DNA of 64,000 nucleotides from Anaerovibrio lipolyticus LB2005. GTDB lineage: Bacteria; Bacillota; Negativicutes; Selenomonadales; Selenomonadaceae. A program made the translations under genes and the position numbers. Shown here in pieces: positions 8,794 through 17,700 of this stretch. The notes beneath the pieces were generated by a model that saw nothing but the letters and a program-made list of their open reading frames with translations, searched no databases and had not been told where the DNA came from. The DNA is taken from NCBI RefSeq assembly GCF_000621545.1, contig NZ_JHYA01000001.1:62001-126000 (forward strand), in the 5' to 3' direction. Position 1 is the first letter of the stretch. The number at the start of each line of letters is the position of its first letter.

Positions 8794-9140
8794 TGTTTGT
8801 CATCCTCCCTGTCCAGGCGTAGGACGGAAAGGATGACATTAGCTTAGAAACTGTTGTGAGCTGTACCGAAGCACTAAAAAAGCGCATAGAAATAACGGTA
8901 GAGCTTACAATAGCTTCACTTCTCCTGTGATAATGAAGTATCAGCTATATGTAATCCCTGCCGCCCTATGCGCATCTTGGACTGCATTTGATTATCTTTT
9001 TGGAAACACTACTAGGTGCTCCTATCAGGCTCCAATACTACTGGGACATGATAGCAACATCTAGCATTGGTTATTATGCATCAATTTGAACTCAGAAAAG
9101 TTCCACAAAATTAAAACTTTCTCATTTTTTCTTACAAAAT
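8794..9140 (-). promoter_or_regulatory. Structured leader with a possible attenuator
   Basis: About 350 bases without a gene lie upstream of the sigma-like gene. Read on the minus strand, GCGCATAG (8966-8973) pairs with CTATGCGC (8882-8889), enclosing an inner ATAGCT/AGCTAT hairpin, and is followed directly by a T run (8875-8881). That is the form of an intrinsic terminator closing a ~100-nt RNA. A second hairpin (GTCATCCT/AGGATGAC, 8807-8837) abuts the gene's ribosome site. Confidence 0.45.
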
Positions 9141-9187
9141 AAAAAAGCCTGGCAAATAAAGTACTAATGTACTCTACTTGCCAGGCT
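9141..9187 (-). terminator. Intrinsic terminator
   Basis: A 10-bp stem (AGCCTGGCAA / TTGCCAGGCT) with an inner AGTAC/GTACT pairing is followed on the minus strand by six T. It ends transcription of the small zinc protein gene. Confidence 0.85.
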
Positions 9188-9218
9188 CGTATGTCAGTTT
9201 ATCGCATCGTGCTCAGTG

Positions 9219-9401
9219 CTAAGCAAATTTATTATGTTTTACAGAAATGGGATTTCGACACCTTACACACTTATGATACTCATCATAATTAGCAAGGGCA
9301 CCCTGGGCTGTAACATATTGCCTCAGTAACAGGTTACTTTTGACAAAAAATAATGGGTTACCACATACAGGGCATTTTACTGGACATTTGCTTTCGGTCA
9401 T
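9219..9401 (-). CDS. Small zinc-ribbon protein
   Basis: A 60-aa protein with two paired-cysteine knuckles (CPVCGNPL and CVRCRNPISV), i.e. a four-cysteine zinc ribbon, plus an initial KCPVKC. I chose the ATG at 9401 with AGGTGG eleven bases upstream; a GTG at 9416 is an alternative. Similar short ribbons accompany phage repressors. It lies just downstream of the XRE regulator and is probably cotranscribed with it. Function unknown. Confidence 0.65.
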   Translation of the reverse strand: MTESKCPVKCPVCGNPLFFVKSNLLLRQYVTAQGALANYDEYHKCVRCRNPISVKHNKFA

Positions 9402-9424
9402 TAACAAACTAGCCACCTTTCATT

Positions 9425-10219
9425 TTAAAACGGGATTTCGTCATCCGATACAGCATATAAATCATCTGTTAAGTCATCTTGCATAAATGCATCAATTGCC
9501 TTGGTGATAGGCTCGGCTATCTTAGGCATTTTAAAATATTCTTTAATCGAGGCATATAAACTCTCAACCAAAACACCAAGTGATGATTCTTTTGCGCTGT
9601 TAGTTATATACTGACTTGAACCATTTTCAGGATTATACATCCAAACTTCAAAAATTTGACTGTTATCAATTTCTACCAGATTCCCCCATGAAAGTTCAAT
9701 ACTCATAATGTAAAATGTTATACCATTTTTAAGGCGAAAATTATAGCATGGGCCTTTTATATCGGTTCTACATTCATAAGTACGCGACTTAAATATAACG
9801 CGATTTACCAAACCTTCTTCTGCTGGCACATAAAATTCTTCCTCACTCAACAGAGGATGGTTAACTCTACCCATACGATCTGGTTCTAACCTATTGAGAT
9901 AATCAGCAGTTTCCAGTTGCCAATCAATTTTTCTGTCGTCCGTATCCTTTTTTAATTTTTCAAGAAAACTAGAAAAATACTCCTCCGTTGGATTAAGAGC
10001 TGATAAATCTATTTTTAGGATAGTATCTATACTCACCCCCAATAATTCAGCAGCTCTCATAACAAACTCTATACCTGGTTTTGTAGTCGTCTCCTTACTT
10101 ACCCTAGATATATATCCGGGATTAACGCCGGCATCAGTTTCAAATTTTCCTGTTCTTTTATTCTGAACTTGCAGGAGATAATTTATATTGCTAAAAAAAA
10201 TACTATTGTCAAATTCCAT
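9425..10219 (-). CDS. XRE-family phage regulator
   Basis: A 264-aa protein with an N-terminal helix-turn-helix: residues 8-60 contain NINYLLQVQNKRTGKFETDAG, the recognition helix VNPGYISRVSKE and FVMRAAELLGVSIDTIL. The remaining 200 residues are beta-rich and may form the dimer or ligand domain. There is no visible Ser-Lys LexA-type cleavage site, so it is not an obvious SOS-cleaved repressor. GGGGAGG precedes the ATG. It heads the minus-strand phage module and faces an AT-rich repeat-bearing region, consistent with a repressor or activator and its operators. Confidence 0.8.
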   Translation of the reverse strand: MEFDNSIFFSNINYLLQVQNKRTGKFETDAGVNPGYISRVSKETTTKPGIEFVMRAAELLGVSIDTILKIDLSALNPTEEYFSSFLEKLKKDTDDRKIDWQLETADYLNRLEPDRMGRVNHPLLSEEEFYVPAEEGLVNRVIFKSRTYECRTDIKGPCYNFRLKNGITFYIMSIELSWGNLVEIDNSQIFEVWMYNPENGSSQYITNSAKESSLGVLVESLYASIKEYFKMPKIAEPITKAIDAFMQDDLTDDLYAVSDDEIPF

Positions 10220-10361
10220 ATTTATCGCCTCCCCTTACCATAAACTATTATATAGTTACTTGTTGAATATGTCAAATCAAACGTTAGTTTTTGCAAAATT
10301 GCAATATATTTTTCATGTTTTACATTATATTTTGCTTTTTTGCAATATTTTATGTTTATTT

Positions 10362-10517
10362 TTCCATTTTTTACTGCATTTTTCCTGTAATTTGCTTTTA
10401 ATGGTGTTTTTTAGTATATTTTCCGCATATTTGCATATAATGTCATTTTTTATCATTCTTTCCGTATATTTTTATTAAATGCCATTTTATACCGTTATTT
10501 CCGTCTATTTAATTAAT
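10362..10517. repeat. Four degenerate tandem repeats, period ~39 bp
   Basis: Units start near 10362, 10401, 10440 and 10479. Each reads roughly ATGxCATTTTTTA, about ten variable bases, TTTCCGTATATTT, then a T/A tail. The last two are the most alike. They sit between the XRE regulator's start and a terminator, within a very AT-rich 450-bp gap (10220-10669) that otherwise holds only TTGCAA-type words and the dyad GTTCTA...TAGAAC (10531-10548). Confidence 0.6.
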
Positions 10518-10547
10518 TTTCAAACTCAACGTTCTAAAATTCTAGAA

Positions 10548-10572
10548 CAAAAAAGCAGCCCGAAGGCTGCTT
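10548..10572 (-). terminator. Intrinsic terminator
   Basis: An 8-bp stem (AAGCAGCC, loop CGAA, GGCTGCTT) has a T run on the minus strand. It probably ends the fused restriction-modification transcript reading from the right, after passing beneath the small plus-strand gene. Confidence 0.75.
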
Positions 10573-10669
10573 GAAATGACTGTATTATACGATTATTTAA
10601 TTTCTTTTGAAAAAACTTGCTTTGTACTTGTTGTAGAGCGAATATCATACGTACCAGGAGGTAATAACT

Positions 10670-10849
10670 ATGATTACAAAAAGAAAAATATTTAAGACCG
10701 AGAATAGAGCAATGAAATTCTCAGATAAATTAAAAAAAGCCGGGCAGCTCGACGTACAAATCTGGGAGCTACCCGGTAATTCTAGCAAAAACATTTATGC
10801 AGTCATTTGGACCGAAGCAAAAATCAATCCTTCATATTGTCAAACATAA
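10670..10849 (+). CDS. 59-aa protein, convergent with the methylase gene
   Basis: A short plus-strand gene with an excellent ribosome site (AGGAGG, eight bases before the ATG). The product is basic at its start (MITKRKIFKTENRAMKF) and then has the strand-like LDVQIWELPGNSSKNIYAVIW. No family is recognised. Its last 26 bases overlap the 3' end of the opposing methylase gene, so the two mRNAs are complementary there. Candidate roles are a small regulator or an orphan antitoxin-like protein; nothing in the sequence decides. Confidence 0.65.
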   Translation: MITKRKIFKTENRAMKFSDKLKKAGQLDVQIWELPGNSSKNIYAVIWTEAKINPSYCQT

Positions 10850-13592
10850 TATCTTCAATCATCTGTCGCTCCAGGACAAAATTCTTATTTGCTTCGTCAC
10901 GTTTTCTTTCTGCTTCACGAACACAATCTGCTATTTCTTTTTCTTTTTCTGGTGCAAGTCTAGGTATTGGAATTGTTGCAACAAAATCTGGGGTAATATG
11001 ATCCACAACTGATGCGTAAATTCCTTTTTGTAGCAATATTTTTCCAATTTCCTCGGTTGCAAGATAAGCATATACATAATATGGATCCACAATATTCTTG
11101 TCGCAAACTACACGTATCACATGCTCAGTAACCATAGAACCCGACATACTATCGGTTACCATAACTACTCTTCCTGTCGATCCTGATCTGGTTATTAAAA
11201 TCCAGTCTTTATCGACAAAGTGTTTACGAGCAGGTGTATAGTCCACCGGCTGATATTTAATATCAAACGGACGTACTTGCAGAATTTGAGTTCCCGAATA
11301 AAAAGGAACGCTATTCTCGCTGGGTTCAACATAGTTTCTTTTATGCCGCCCAGGATAAAATATCCCATGAGCAACAACCAAGTCACCCAGTCGAGCAATT
11401 TCTTTTACATCTCCCCCAACTGATTCCTCAACTTTTTTTGCTATGTTGTTCTTGTTAGGATCCCAGTACCATGCATCAATTCTTCGCATATTGTCCAAAA
11501 AAATATCTTTTGCCTGGACCACGAAGCAACTCGGCGCGCCTTCTTTTTTATCCAGAAACATTCCACTCTTCTGATATTCTCTGTATTGTTCAAGTATCTC
11601 TGGTAAATCATTCCAAATTACCTTATTTCCATTATCATCTAGTAAATCTTTTCCGCTCTCATCCTTTCTGTAAATGGGTAATCCTCTTCGATCATGTCCT
11701 ACACATTCTGAAACTGCCATAAAAATTGGATAGTCTTCCTGGACGTGTTTTACTTTTTTCAAAAAAACCAACGATGTCTTAGTTCCTGTATGTGGCTGAA
11801 ACGCTTCACGAGGGAGATCGACCACAGCCGTAATCTGCACTCTTTTTAACAACCATTTTCTGAATTCAATCGAATCTTCATTCGCACCAGATAGGTTCTG
11901 TTTAGGAAGGACAATTACCATGCGTCCACCTTCGTGATTATCCGTTTCGTCAATAAGATACGAAATGTCCCTCTCCACAAACAATTTATCCGGATCTTGC
12001 CCATCCAGAAGTTCCTCAGTAGGATCTCCATTAACAATTTTATGCCCTAAATCATAAGCTTCTAATACTTCTTTGCGGGTATCTTTTATCTGAGTACCAA
12101 ATGGCGGATTGGTAGTTATAACATTAACGCTTCCTGGTTTAATTGATTTTGTAAAATCACTATTCAATTTGCCAAAAACATTAAGAGAATCTAAATTAAA
12201 TATATTTCCCTTGCCCTCTCCCATTATCGCCATATATGATTTTGAAATACGATAAAGCAGAGGATCTATATCGCATCCAAAAACATATTTCCCCGCATAA
12301 TCTTTTAGCAACGACCGCTTCTTTTCTTTTGAAAAACCTCTTCCCGCATACAATTCGTTAATCTGTTTACGTATCTTTTCAAGAGCAACAGAAAGAAAAC
12401 CAGCAGAACCACAGGCAGTATCAAGTACATATTCTTTTTTTGTATAATCTGGCTGGATAATATCAATAGCGAATCTGACGATTTCACGTGGTGTAAAGAA
12501 CTGACCACTCTCTCCCTTAAGAGCTGATGGGAGAAGCACCTCATAAGCATCTCCTAATGCGTCTGTATTTGTCTCCTCGTCAGTAAGTGAAATTCCCTGG
12601 AGGATAGAAACAATATACGCGATTTCATCATTTCCATATTCCAGCCCTTCATCCTTAAACATCTCACCTAAATCTGGATCTTTAAGAAGTTTATCATACA
12701 AAGCATCAATACGCGCACGAATCTCTTTTTTTCCTTCGTCACTTACCAACTCCGCTGGAGTTGCACGAAATTCACATAAATCTTCAGGGGCGATCTCATC
12801 TATGATTTTGCAAAACAACATCTTAATGATTTCTACTGCAATATTCTCTTCTCTCTTAATATTTCCAGTACCGTAAAGGTGATAATACATTCTTTCAAAT
12901 GTGAGTTTTAGGGCCTTTGCCGGCTTTAAATCACACTTTCTATATTTTCCGATTGTTTCCTGTGTTTCGCCATACCTCGGTAATGTTGGAATTAACTTGA
13001 AATTTATAGGGTCTTTTGCCATGTCACGATAATGATAAAAAGGGCCCCTACTATTTTTCTCCATGCCAGCATACCACACTGAATATGGTGCCGTTGTCGC
13101 TGTTACATATGAAAGTGCTTGAACATCATATGTTTTTTTCGGAGTCTCAATCTCAATGACAATATATGCGTTTTCCTGACGATGAACATTACTTTTATAG
13201 ACTACAATATCTGCTTTTTCTGCATTCCTATTAGCACCACGTTGAATTACAACTTCAATATCTATATTTTCTTTTGGATATCCAAGGTCATCGATAAGAA
13301 TGTGTTCAAATTCCTGACGGAATGCTTCCTCTGGATTGTTGTGAATAACCTTTCCTGTTGCATAATCAATTAACTCATTTATCGCCAAACTATTTGTGAT
13401 TTCATCTTCACCCATAGTCATTTCCACCGCCTCAGTTCTTCTACCATCAATTGGCTTTTCTGCATTAGAAGGAATTAACCATGTTTTCCCTTTTTTTACA
13501 GCACCATCTATCCTGCCTTCACTGCAAAAGATTGCAACTCTCCTGCTAGAAAGGCCCCATTTCCTAGCCATCTCTGTAGATGTTAACAGCAC
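10824..13592 (-). CDS. Fused HTH / HsdR-N / HsdM / HsdS-like protein
   Basis: A 922-aa single-chain restriction-modification-like protein. Residues 4-48 are an excisionase-type HTH (TSTEMARKWGLSSRRVAIF). Residues 75-200 match the HsdR N-terminal nuclease-like domain (EKADIVVYK ... YIVIEIETPKK). Residues 230-640 are an N6-adenine methylase with motif I DTACGSAGFL (391-400) and motif IV NPPFGT (495-500), preceded by the HsdM GQFFTPREIV signature. Residues 700-915 look like one HsdS target-recognition half with its coiled coil (PEKEKEIADCVREAERKR). No helicase motor is present. Type I-like DNA methylation is the secure prediction; whether it cuts is unknown. Confidence 0.85.
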   Translation of the reverse strand: MLLTSTEMARKWGLSSRRVAIFCSEGRIDGAVKKGKTWLIPSNAEKPIDGRRTEAVEMTMGEDEITNSLAINELIDYATGKVIHNNPEEAFRQEFEHILIDDLGYPKENIDIEVVIQRGANRNAEKADIVVYKSNVHRQENAYIVIEIETPKKTYDVQALSYVTATTAPYSVWYAGMEKNSRGPFYHYRDMAKDPINFKLIPTLPRYGETQETIGKYRKCDLKPAKALKLTFERMYYHLYGTGNIKREENIAVEIIKMLFCKIIDEIAPEDLCEFRATPAELVSDEGKKEIRARIDALYDKLLKDPDLGEMFKDEGLEYGNDEIAYIVSILQGISLTDEETNTDALGDAYEVLLPSALKGESGQFFTPREIVRFAIDIIQPDYTKKEYVLDTACGSAGFLSVALEKIRKQINELYAGRGFSKEKKRSLLKDYAGKYVFGCDIDPLLYRISKSYMAIMGEGKGNIFNLDSLNVFGKLNSDFTKSIKPGSVNVITTNPPFGTQIKDTRKEVLEAYDLGHKIVNGDPTEELLDGQDPDKLFVERDISYLIDETDNHEGGRMVIVLPKQNLSGANEDSIEFRKWLLKRVQITAVVDLPREAFQPHTGTKTSLVFLKKVKHVQEDYPIFMAVSECVGHDRRGLPIYRKDESGKDLLDDNGNKVIWNDLPEILEQYREYQKSGMFLDKKEGAPSCFVVQAKDIFLDNMRRIDAWYWDPNKNNIAKKVEESVGGDVKEIARLGDLVVAHGIFYPGRHKRNYVEPSENSVPFYSGTQILQVRPFDIKYQPVDYTPARKHFVDKDWILITRSGSTGRVVMVTDSMSGSMVTEHVIRVVCDKNIVDPYYVYAYLATEEIGKILLQKGIYASVVDHITPDFVATIPIPRLAPEKEKEIADCVREAERKRDEANKNFVLERQMIEDIMFDNMKD

Positions 13593-13938
13593 AATATCAC
13601 CCTCCTACTTTTTAATACTTTTTACAAGATCTACACTTATTATATTCCGATATGTGAACATTGTCAATATACATCATTCATATATCCGAACAATATATCA
13701 TTTCATAACATTATACCATCATTTTACACTTAACAATGCTCCCTTGGGTTCCCTAAAAATACCAAATCCCCCGAAAACAGCAACAATGCTGTTTCCGGGG
13801 GATGATTTTTTACCCTCCGATAAGGGGCATTTATTGGAACTAATATTTGCCCTCTGACATTTTCAAAGGTCAATTAACCTTGTACCACTTGGCGTGGGCC
13901 ATATAGTATACTATATTTTGACGCTTACAATTAAACCA
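13593..13938. other. Intergenic region with a strong hairpin
   Basis: The gap between the methylase gene and the next minus gene holds a near-perfect 16-bp stem: ATCCCCCGAAAACAGC (13766-13781) against GCTGTTTCCGGGGGAT (13788-13803). Read on the minus strand it is followed by a T-rich stretch and can terminate the cysteine-rich gene. The right part, near 13620-13735, is AT-rich and probably holds the methylase promoter. Confidence 0.6.
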
Positions 13939-14937
13939 TCAAAGATTTGCATCTAATCCGTTTATATCACAATAATGCTCTAAAAATTTTCGTGCATGTT
14001 CTTTTCCTTCTTTATCCTGTTTTATGTCAATTGCTTTTTTTAAAAAATCTATTGCCATTTCATCATCAAAATTTCTAAATAAGCCACTCCCCCACAAATC
14101 ATTTGGATTAGAACTTACATGAGCTATGTCCCAATATTTGAAGTTTTTTGCCTCGTCAATATTAAACAACAGTAGATAATCTTCATCAATTACCGAATAG
14201 ACTCGGCTGTTATCATTATTACCCTGTTCAATGGAGTCAATAATAGAAATACCTACTACCACACGGTCCTTAATTAGGCTATTGTAATCATTTGTAGGAA
14301 ATTGGGTTGTAAACACACAAAGATGCCCAGGTTCAGCACTACGAATCATAGTTCCTGGAGAAGATTCGACGGACCAATCCCTAAGTGCTACTGAATCCAT
14401 GCAAGGGTACTTATCCAGATATTCTTCACTCCATGTATCAAGTAAATCTTTCTCAGTAATTTTTCCTTTTATGAATAAATTACAACTACACATCGAGTCA
14501 GTACACCATGACTTATTCATTTTTATATTTAATTTAATCATTTTCTCGCTACATATTCCAAAAAAGCCAGCATATACTCCATCTTCACCTCCATCACAAT
14601 AATTTAGTTTAAACGCTATACATGGGCACATACTCTTTTTAACTGGTTTACGTTTGGCAATAGTGTTCTCTCTACGGCGTGCTTCTTCTGCAGTTTTACG
14701 TCTATCAGCAGCCACCTTAGCTTTCGCAGCTTCTTTTTTTGATATTTCTGCCAATATTTCATTTTGTAAATTGGAATCTGTAAATACTAAATGCTCTTTA
14801 AATGCGTTAGGATATGGCATTTTCATAGATCTGCTCTCGAAATTTACTATTATCTCATTATTATCCGTCATATCAACGACAATACCAATTCCTAATTTTA
14901 CTTTTTTATGACATACTTCTTTTCCAACGATATCCAT
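13939..14937 (-). CDS. Cysteine-rich protein of a defence-like locus
   Basis: A 332-aa protein. Residues 1-45 resemble the beta-barrel of DUF3553-like or CarD-type modules (VGKEVCHKKVKLGIGIVVDM). Residues 60-105 form a charged coiled coil (EISKKEAAKAKVAADRRKTA). Residues 105-175 contain many cysteines (SMCPCIAFKLNYCDGGEDG, FFGICSEK, WCTDSMCSCN). I recall hypothetical Firmicutes proteins with the same 'NYCDGG ... GVCS ... WC' pattern, without an assigned function. The ATG at 14937 (AAGGA upstream) is preferred; 14979 is possible. It lies 84 bases downstream of the helicase-protease gene and is probably cotranscribed with it. Confidence 0.7.
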   Translation of the reverse strand: MDIVGKEVCHKKVKLGIGIVVDMTDNNEIIVNFESRSMKMPYPNAFKEHLVFTDSNLQNEILAEISKKEAAKAKVAADRRKTAEEARRRENTIAKRKPVKKSMCPCIAFKLNYCDGGEDGVYAGFFGICSEKMIKLNIKMNKSWCTDSMCSCNLFIKGKITEKDLLDTWSEEYLDKYPCMDSVALRDWSVESSPGTMIRSAEPGHLCVFTTQFPTNDYNSLIKDRVVVGISIIDSIEQGNNDNSRVYSVIDEDYLLLFNIDEAKNFKYWDIAHVSSNPNDLWGSGLFRNFDDEMAIDFLKKAIDIKQDKEGKEHARKFLEHYCDINGLDANL

Positions 14938-15021
14938 AACATTCAATCCTTCTTTCTTAGGTTTAAACACTATGCCCATTTTTCCTATAAAATAATAAAT
15001 TTGAATTAATACTGGATGCCT

Positions 15022-17610
15022 TTACATATCTAAATCAAACTTACTAAAGGTATTGTCAAGGAACCTGTCACAATCAGCAAATCCGGGATATTTGTGTTCA
15101 TTATTTTTGAATGCACTATCATGATGACTGTTATCACGGTGCAGTAATTCATGGTAGATGACGAATTTTACCACTTCCCTTGGCACGCTTGGAGAATTTA
15201 ACAGGGAATTGATAAATATTTTGCCGCCTCCATGATACACCCCAAAGTAATCCCGGCGAGGTTTTGGTGTCCATTCCACAAATTCGATTCCATCATAGCT
15301 GCCCCCAAACATTTCATCCACTACTTCCTTGTATAGCTGATGAATATCGTAGACCGGCTCCATCTTATATGGAATCTCCTCCATCGGGAACAGCTCGATT
15401 TTCCTGTTTTTCTTTACCCTTTCTTGGATTGCCCGAATACATTCCATAACCTTTCCAAAATAGTCCGAAAGGTTGCCGTATAATATATTAATACGCTCCT
15501 TGTTTTCCTCATAATGTGGCTTGATGACATCTAAAATATCAGAAGCAATTATTTTTTCAGCCATTATATATTCTGCCATTGCCATAGGGTCAAATTTGTC
15601 ATCATCGGCAATATCATGATATTTAGGAATAGTTTTGTTGTGCATCCAGTGGCGGACGAAGATATCTATATCCTTCAGCTTCGGTGGCAGGGCCGCAAGG
15701 CCAAAATGGGAATTTAAAAGTGTTTGGCATGTTTTGTTGAATATACCTGTTTTCCATAAGTTAAGGAAATTGCCCAGGTTGGCAAATCCTTCCTCCTGTC
15801 CCTGGAAAACCAGTATTCTTGCCTCGCCATTGGAAGGTGTATGACATTCATACCAGCCCACTGGGGCCCCTTCCACCAGACTGAGAACTCCGTCCCCCTT
15901 ATAGGTGATTCCCTTGTAAATATCACTAAGCAGCTGCAAAGGATACGTCTTTACTGGCCTGGTTTCCCGCTTCTTTTCTTCCGGCATTTCCCCGGCCTCT
16001 CTCATAATCCATTCAGGACTCAACCACTTGTTGAAAGTCTCCCACTTATCGCAGAAGTCCACAATATAGGCCACTTCTGTTCCTTGGGCTTTCGGTCCTC
16101 TCATACCACGGCCAATCATCTGCATAAGCAGTCCCTCACTCTGGGTTGGTCTGGTCAAGAAAACGGTCTTTATGGTCGGTACATCACTGCCCTCTGTGAG
16201 AATGTTGATATTTATAAGCACATCCAGCTTACCATTCTTGAAATCTCTGATAAGGTACTCATTCTCTTTGGCATCCCGCCCGGAATAAATGTAATCCGAC
16301 TTCACACCTGCTTTTTTCAAGTCATCGTTCAGGGTAACGCAATGCTCCACATTTAGGGCGAATATTAGGGTCTTGCCATACTTTTCCTTGTTTTCCAGAT
16401 AATGGTTTACTATGAGCTTGTTACGCTTTGAGGATTCAGCCACCTTCTCAATTACTGATGGAGGTAATTCCCCGTAGCGTCTGATCAGCTTTTCCTCATT
16501 AACATCTATCTGCGGCTCAAAGTTTATCTCGGTCTCAACCTTCTGGAATTGTGGCTTGGAAAGAACCTTGTTAAGTATCAGCTCCTTCATGGAAATATCA
16601 TAAACCATATTCTTGTCAAAGAATTTATAGAGAAGCTGGCTTTCCTTGTCCGTCCCCCGTATCGGTGTTGCGGTAAGTCCCAACAGCTTAACGTCCCGCT
16701 TCTTTTTGCAAATAGCCTCCACAACCCTCTGATAGGACTTGGCAACTGAGTGATGTGCCTCATCAATGACTATAATCACCTTGCTTGCCAAGATCGGGTA
16801 AAGGTAATCAAGATTGCGGAACCCGGACTGTACGCTGATGATTACTACATTATCCCTTTTATCCGCCATTCTTATGCTGCTATGCTGCCCCGATACGCAG
16901 GTCAATCTGAAGGATTTTGCTTTTGAATCAACCTCTGTAATAAGACTGCAATTATTTACAAAAGCATCTGCTGCCTGGTCAACCAGCATGTGGCGGTGGG
17001 TGAGCCAGATTACCTGATACCCATTTGTTATCATATACTTCAGCAGGAAATAGGTGGCAGTGCGTGTCTTTCCGCTGCCAGTAGGCATTACCAGCATCCC
17101 GGCTCCAAGATTGTCTGTAATAAAATCTTTGCAGAGGCTTTCAACTGCTTTCTCCTGAAAGTCATAGAGCGGTACTTCCCTGCTGGTGGTTTTCCTTAAA
17201 TCAATATTCACAGGATATTTATACTGGGATGAATACTCCAGTACTTCATAACCACTTCCCATCTCATAAAGAATAGCCGAATAAGTTTCCACCAGCTGTA
17301 ATGAGGTTTCCATTCTGCAGAGTTCATGCCATCCATCCCTGCCTTCTTCCAGCTCGGAATGGGTGATATGCTCATATACCCTTTTGGCCACAGCAGGATA
17401 ATTTTTAAAAATCATATCCTCAATAACAATCCGGTATTTCTTTGCAAACCTTTTTGTAGGTTCAGGGGATATATTGGCCACATATATGGCCAGCCGTTCT
17501 TTTTCCCTTACAGGATGCTGTGGACGATTTTCCATAGGTGTTTTGTGATTGTAAACAATCTCCTTCAAAAAATCGTAATCAAATTTTTCCCAGCTAAACT
17601 TCTTTGTCAT
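15022..17610 (-). CDS. SF2 helicase fused to a C-terminal HELLH metallopeptidase domain
   Basis: An 862-aa protein. SF2 motifs are complete: Walker A VMPTGSGKTRTA (about 180-195), DEAH in IIVIDEAHHS, motif III LGLTATPIRG, and motif VI QMIGRGMRG. The C-terminal 100 residues carry FVIYHELLHRDNSHHDSAF (HELLH near 820-824), the zinc-protease signature of SprT/YgjP-like domains. The N-terminal ~170 residues are unassigned. Helicases of the ResIII type act as translocases in restriction systems, and SprT-like domains cut proteins bound to DNA, so joint action on DNA-protein complexes is an attractive inference. The ATG at 17610 has GAGGAG upstream. Confidence 0.85.
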   Translation of the reverse strand: MTKKFSWEKFDYDFLKEIVYNHKTPMENRPQHPVREKERLAIYVANISPEPTKRFAKKYRIVIEDMIFKNYPAVAKRVYEHITHSELEEGRDGWHELCRMETSLQLVETYSAILYEMGSGYEVLEYSSQYKYPVNIDLRKTTSREVPLYDFQEKAVESLCKDFITDNLGAGMLVMPTGSGKTRTATYFLLKYMITNGYQVIWLTHRHMLVDQAADAFVNNCSLITEVDSKAKSFRLTCVSGQHSSIRMADKRDNVVIISVQSGFRNLDYLYPILASKVIIVIDEAHHSVAKSYQRVVEAICKKKRDVKLLGLTATPIRGTDKESQLLYKFFDKNMVYDISMKELILNKVLSKPQFQKVETEINFEPQIDVNEEKLIRRYGELPPSVIEKVAESSKRNKLIVNHYLENKEKYGKTLIFALNVEHCVTLNDDLKKAGVKSDYIYSGRDAKENEYLIRDFKNGKLDVLININILTEGSDVPTIKTVFLTRPTQSEGLLMQMIGRGMRGPKAQGTEVAYIVDFCDKWETFNKWLSPEWIMREAGEMPEEKKRETRPVKTYPLQLLSDIYKGITYKGDGVLSLVEGAPVGWYECHTPSNGEARILVFQGQEEGFANLGNFLNLWKTGIFNKTCQTLLNSHFGLAALPPKLKDIDIFVRHWMHNKTIPKYHDIADDDKFDPMAMAEYIMAEKIIASDILDVIKPHYEENKERINILYGNLSDYFGKVMECIRAIQERVKKNRKIELFPMEEIPYKMEPVYDIHQLYKEVVDEMFGGSYDGIEFVEWTPKPRRDYFGVYHGGGKIFINSLLNSPSVPREVVKFVIYHELLHRDNSHHDSAFKNNEHKYPGFADCDRFLDNTFSKFDLDM

Positions 17611-17700
17611 GGTAATCAACTCCTCATCAATATTTTACTTGATGATGTAAGTTTATCAGCAGTCATAAAATAAAGCAGGGGACAAGTTGTATCCCATTTT

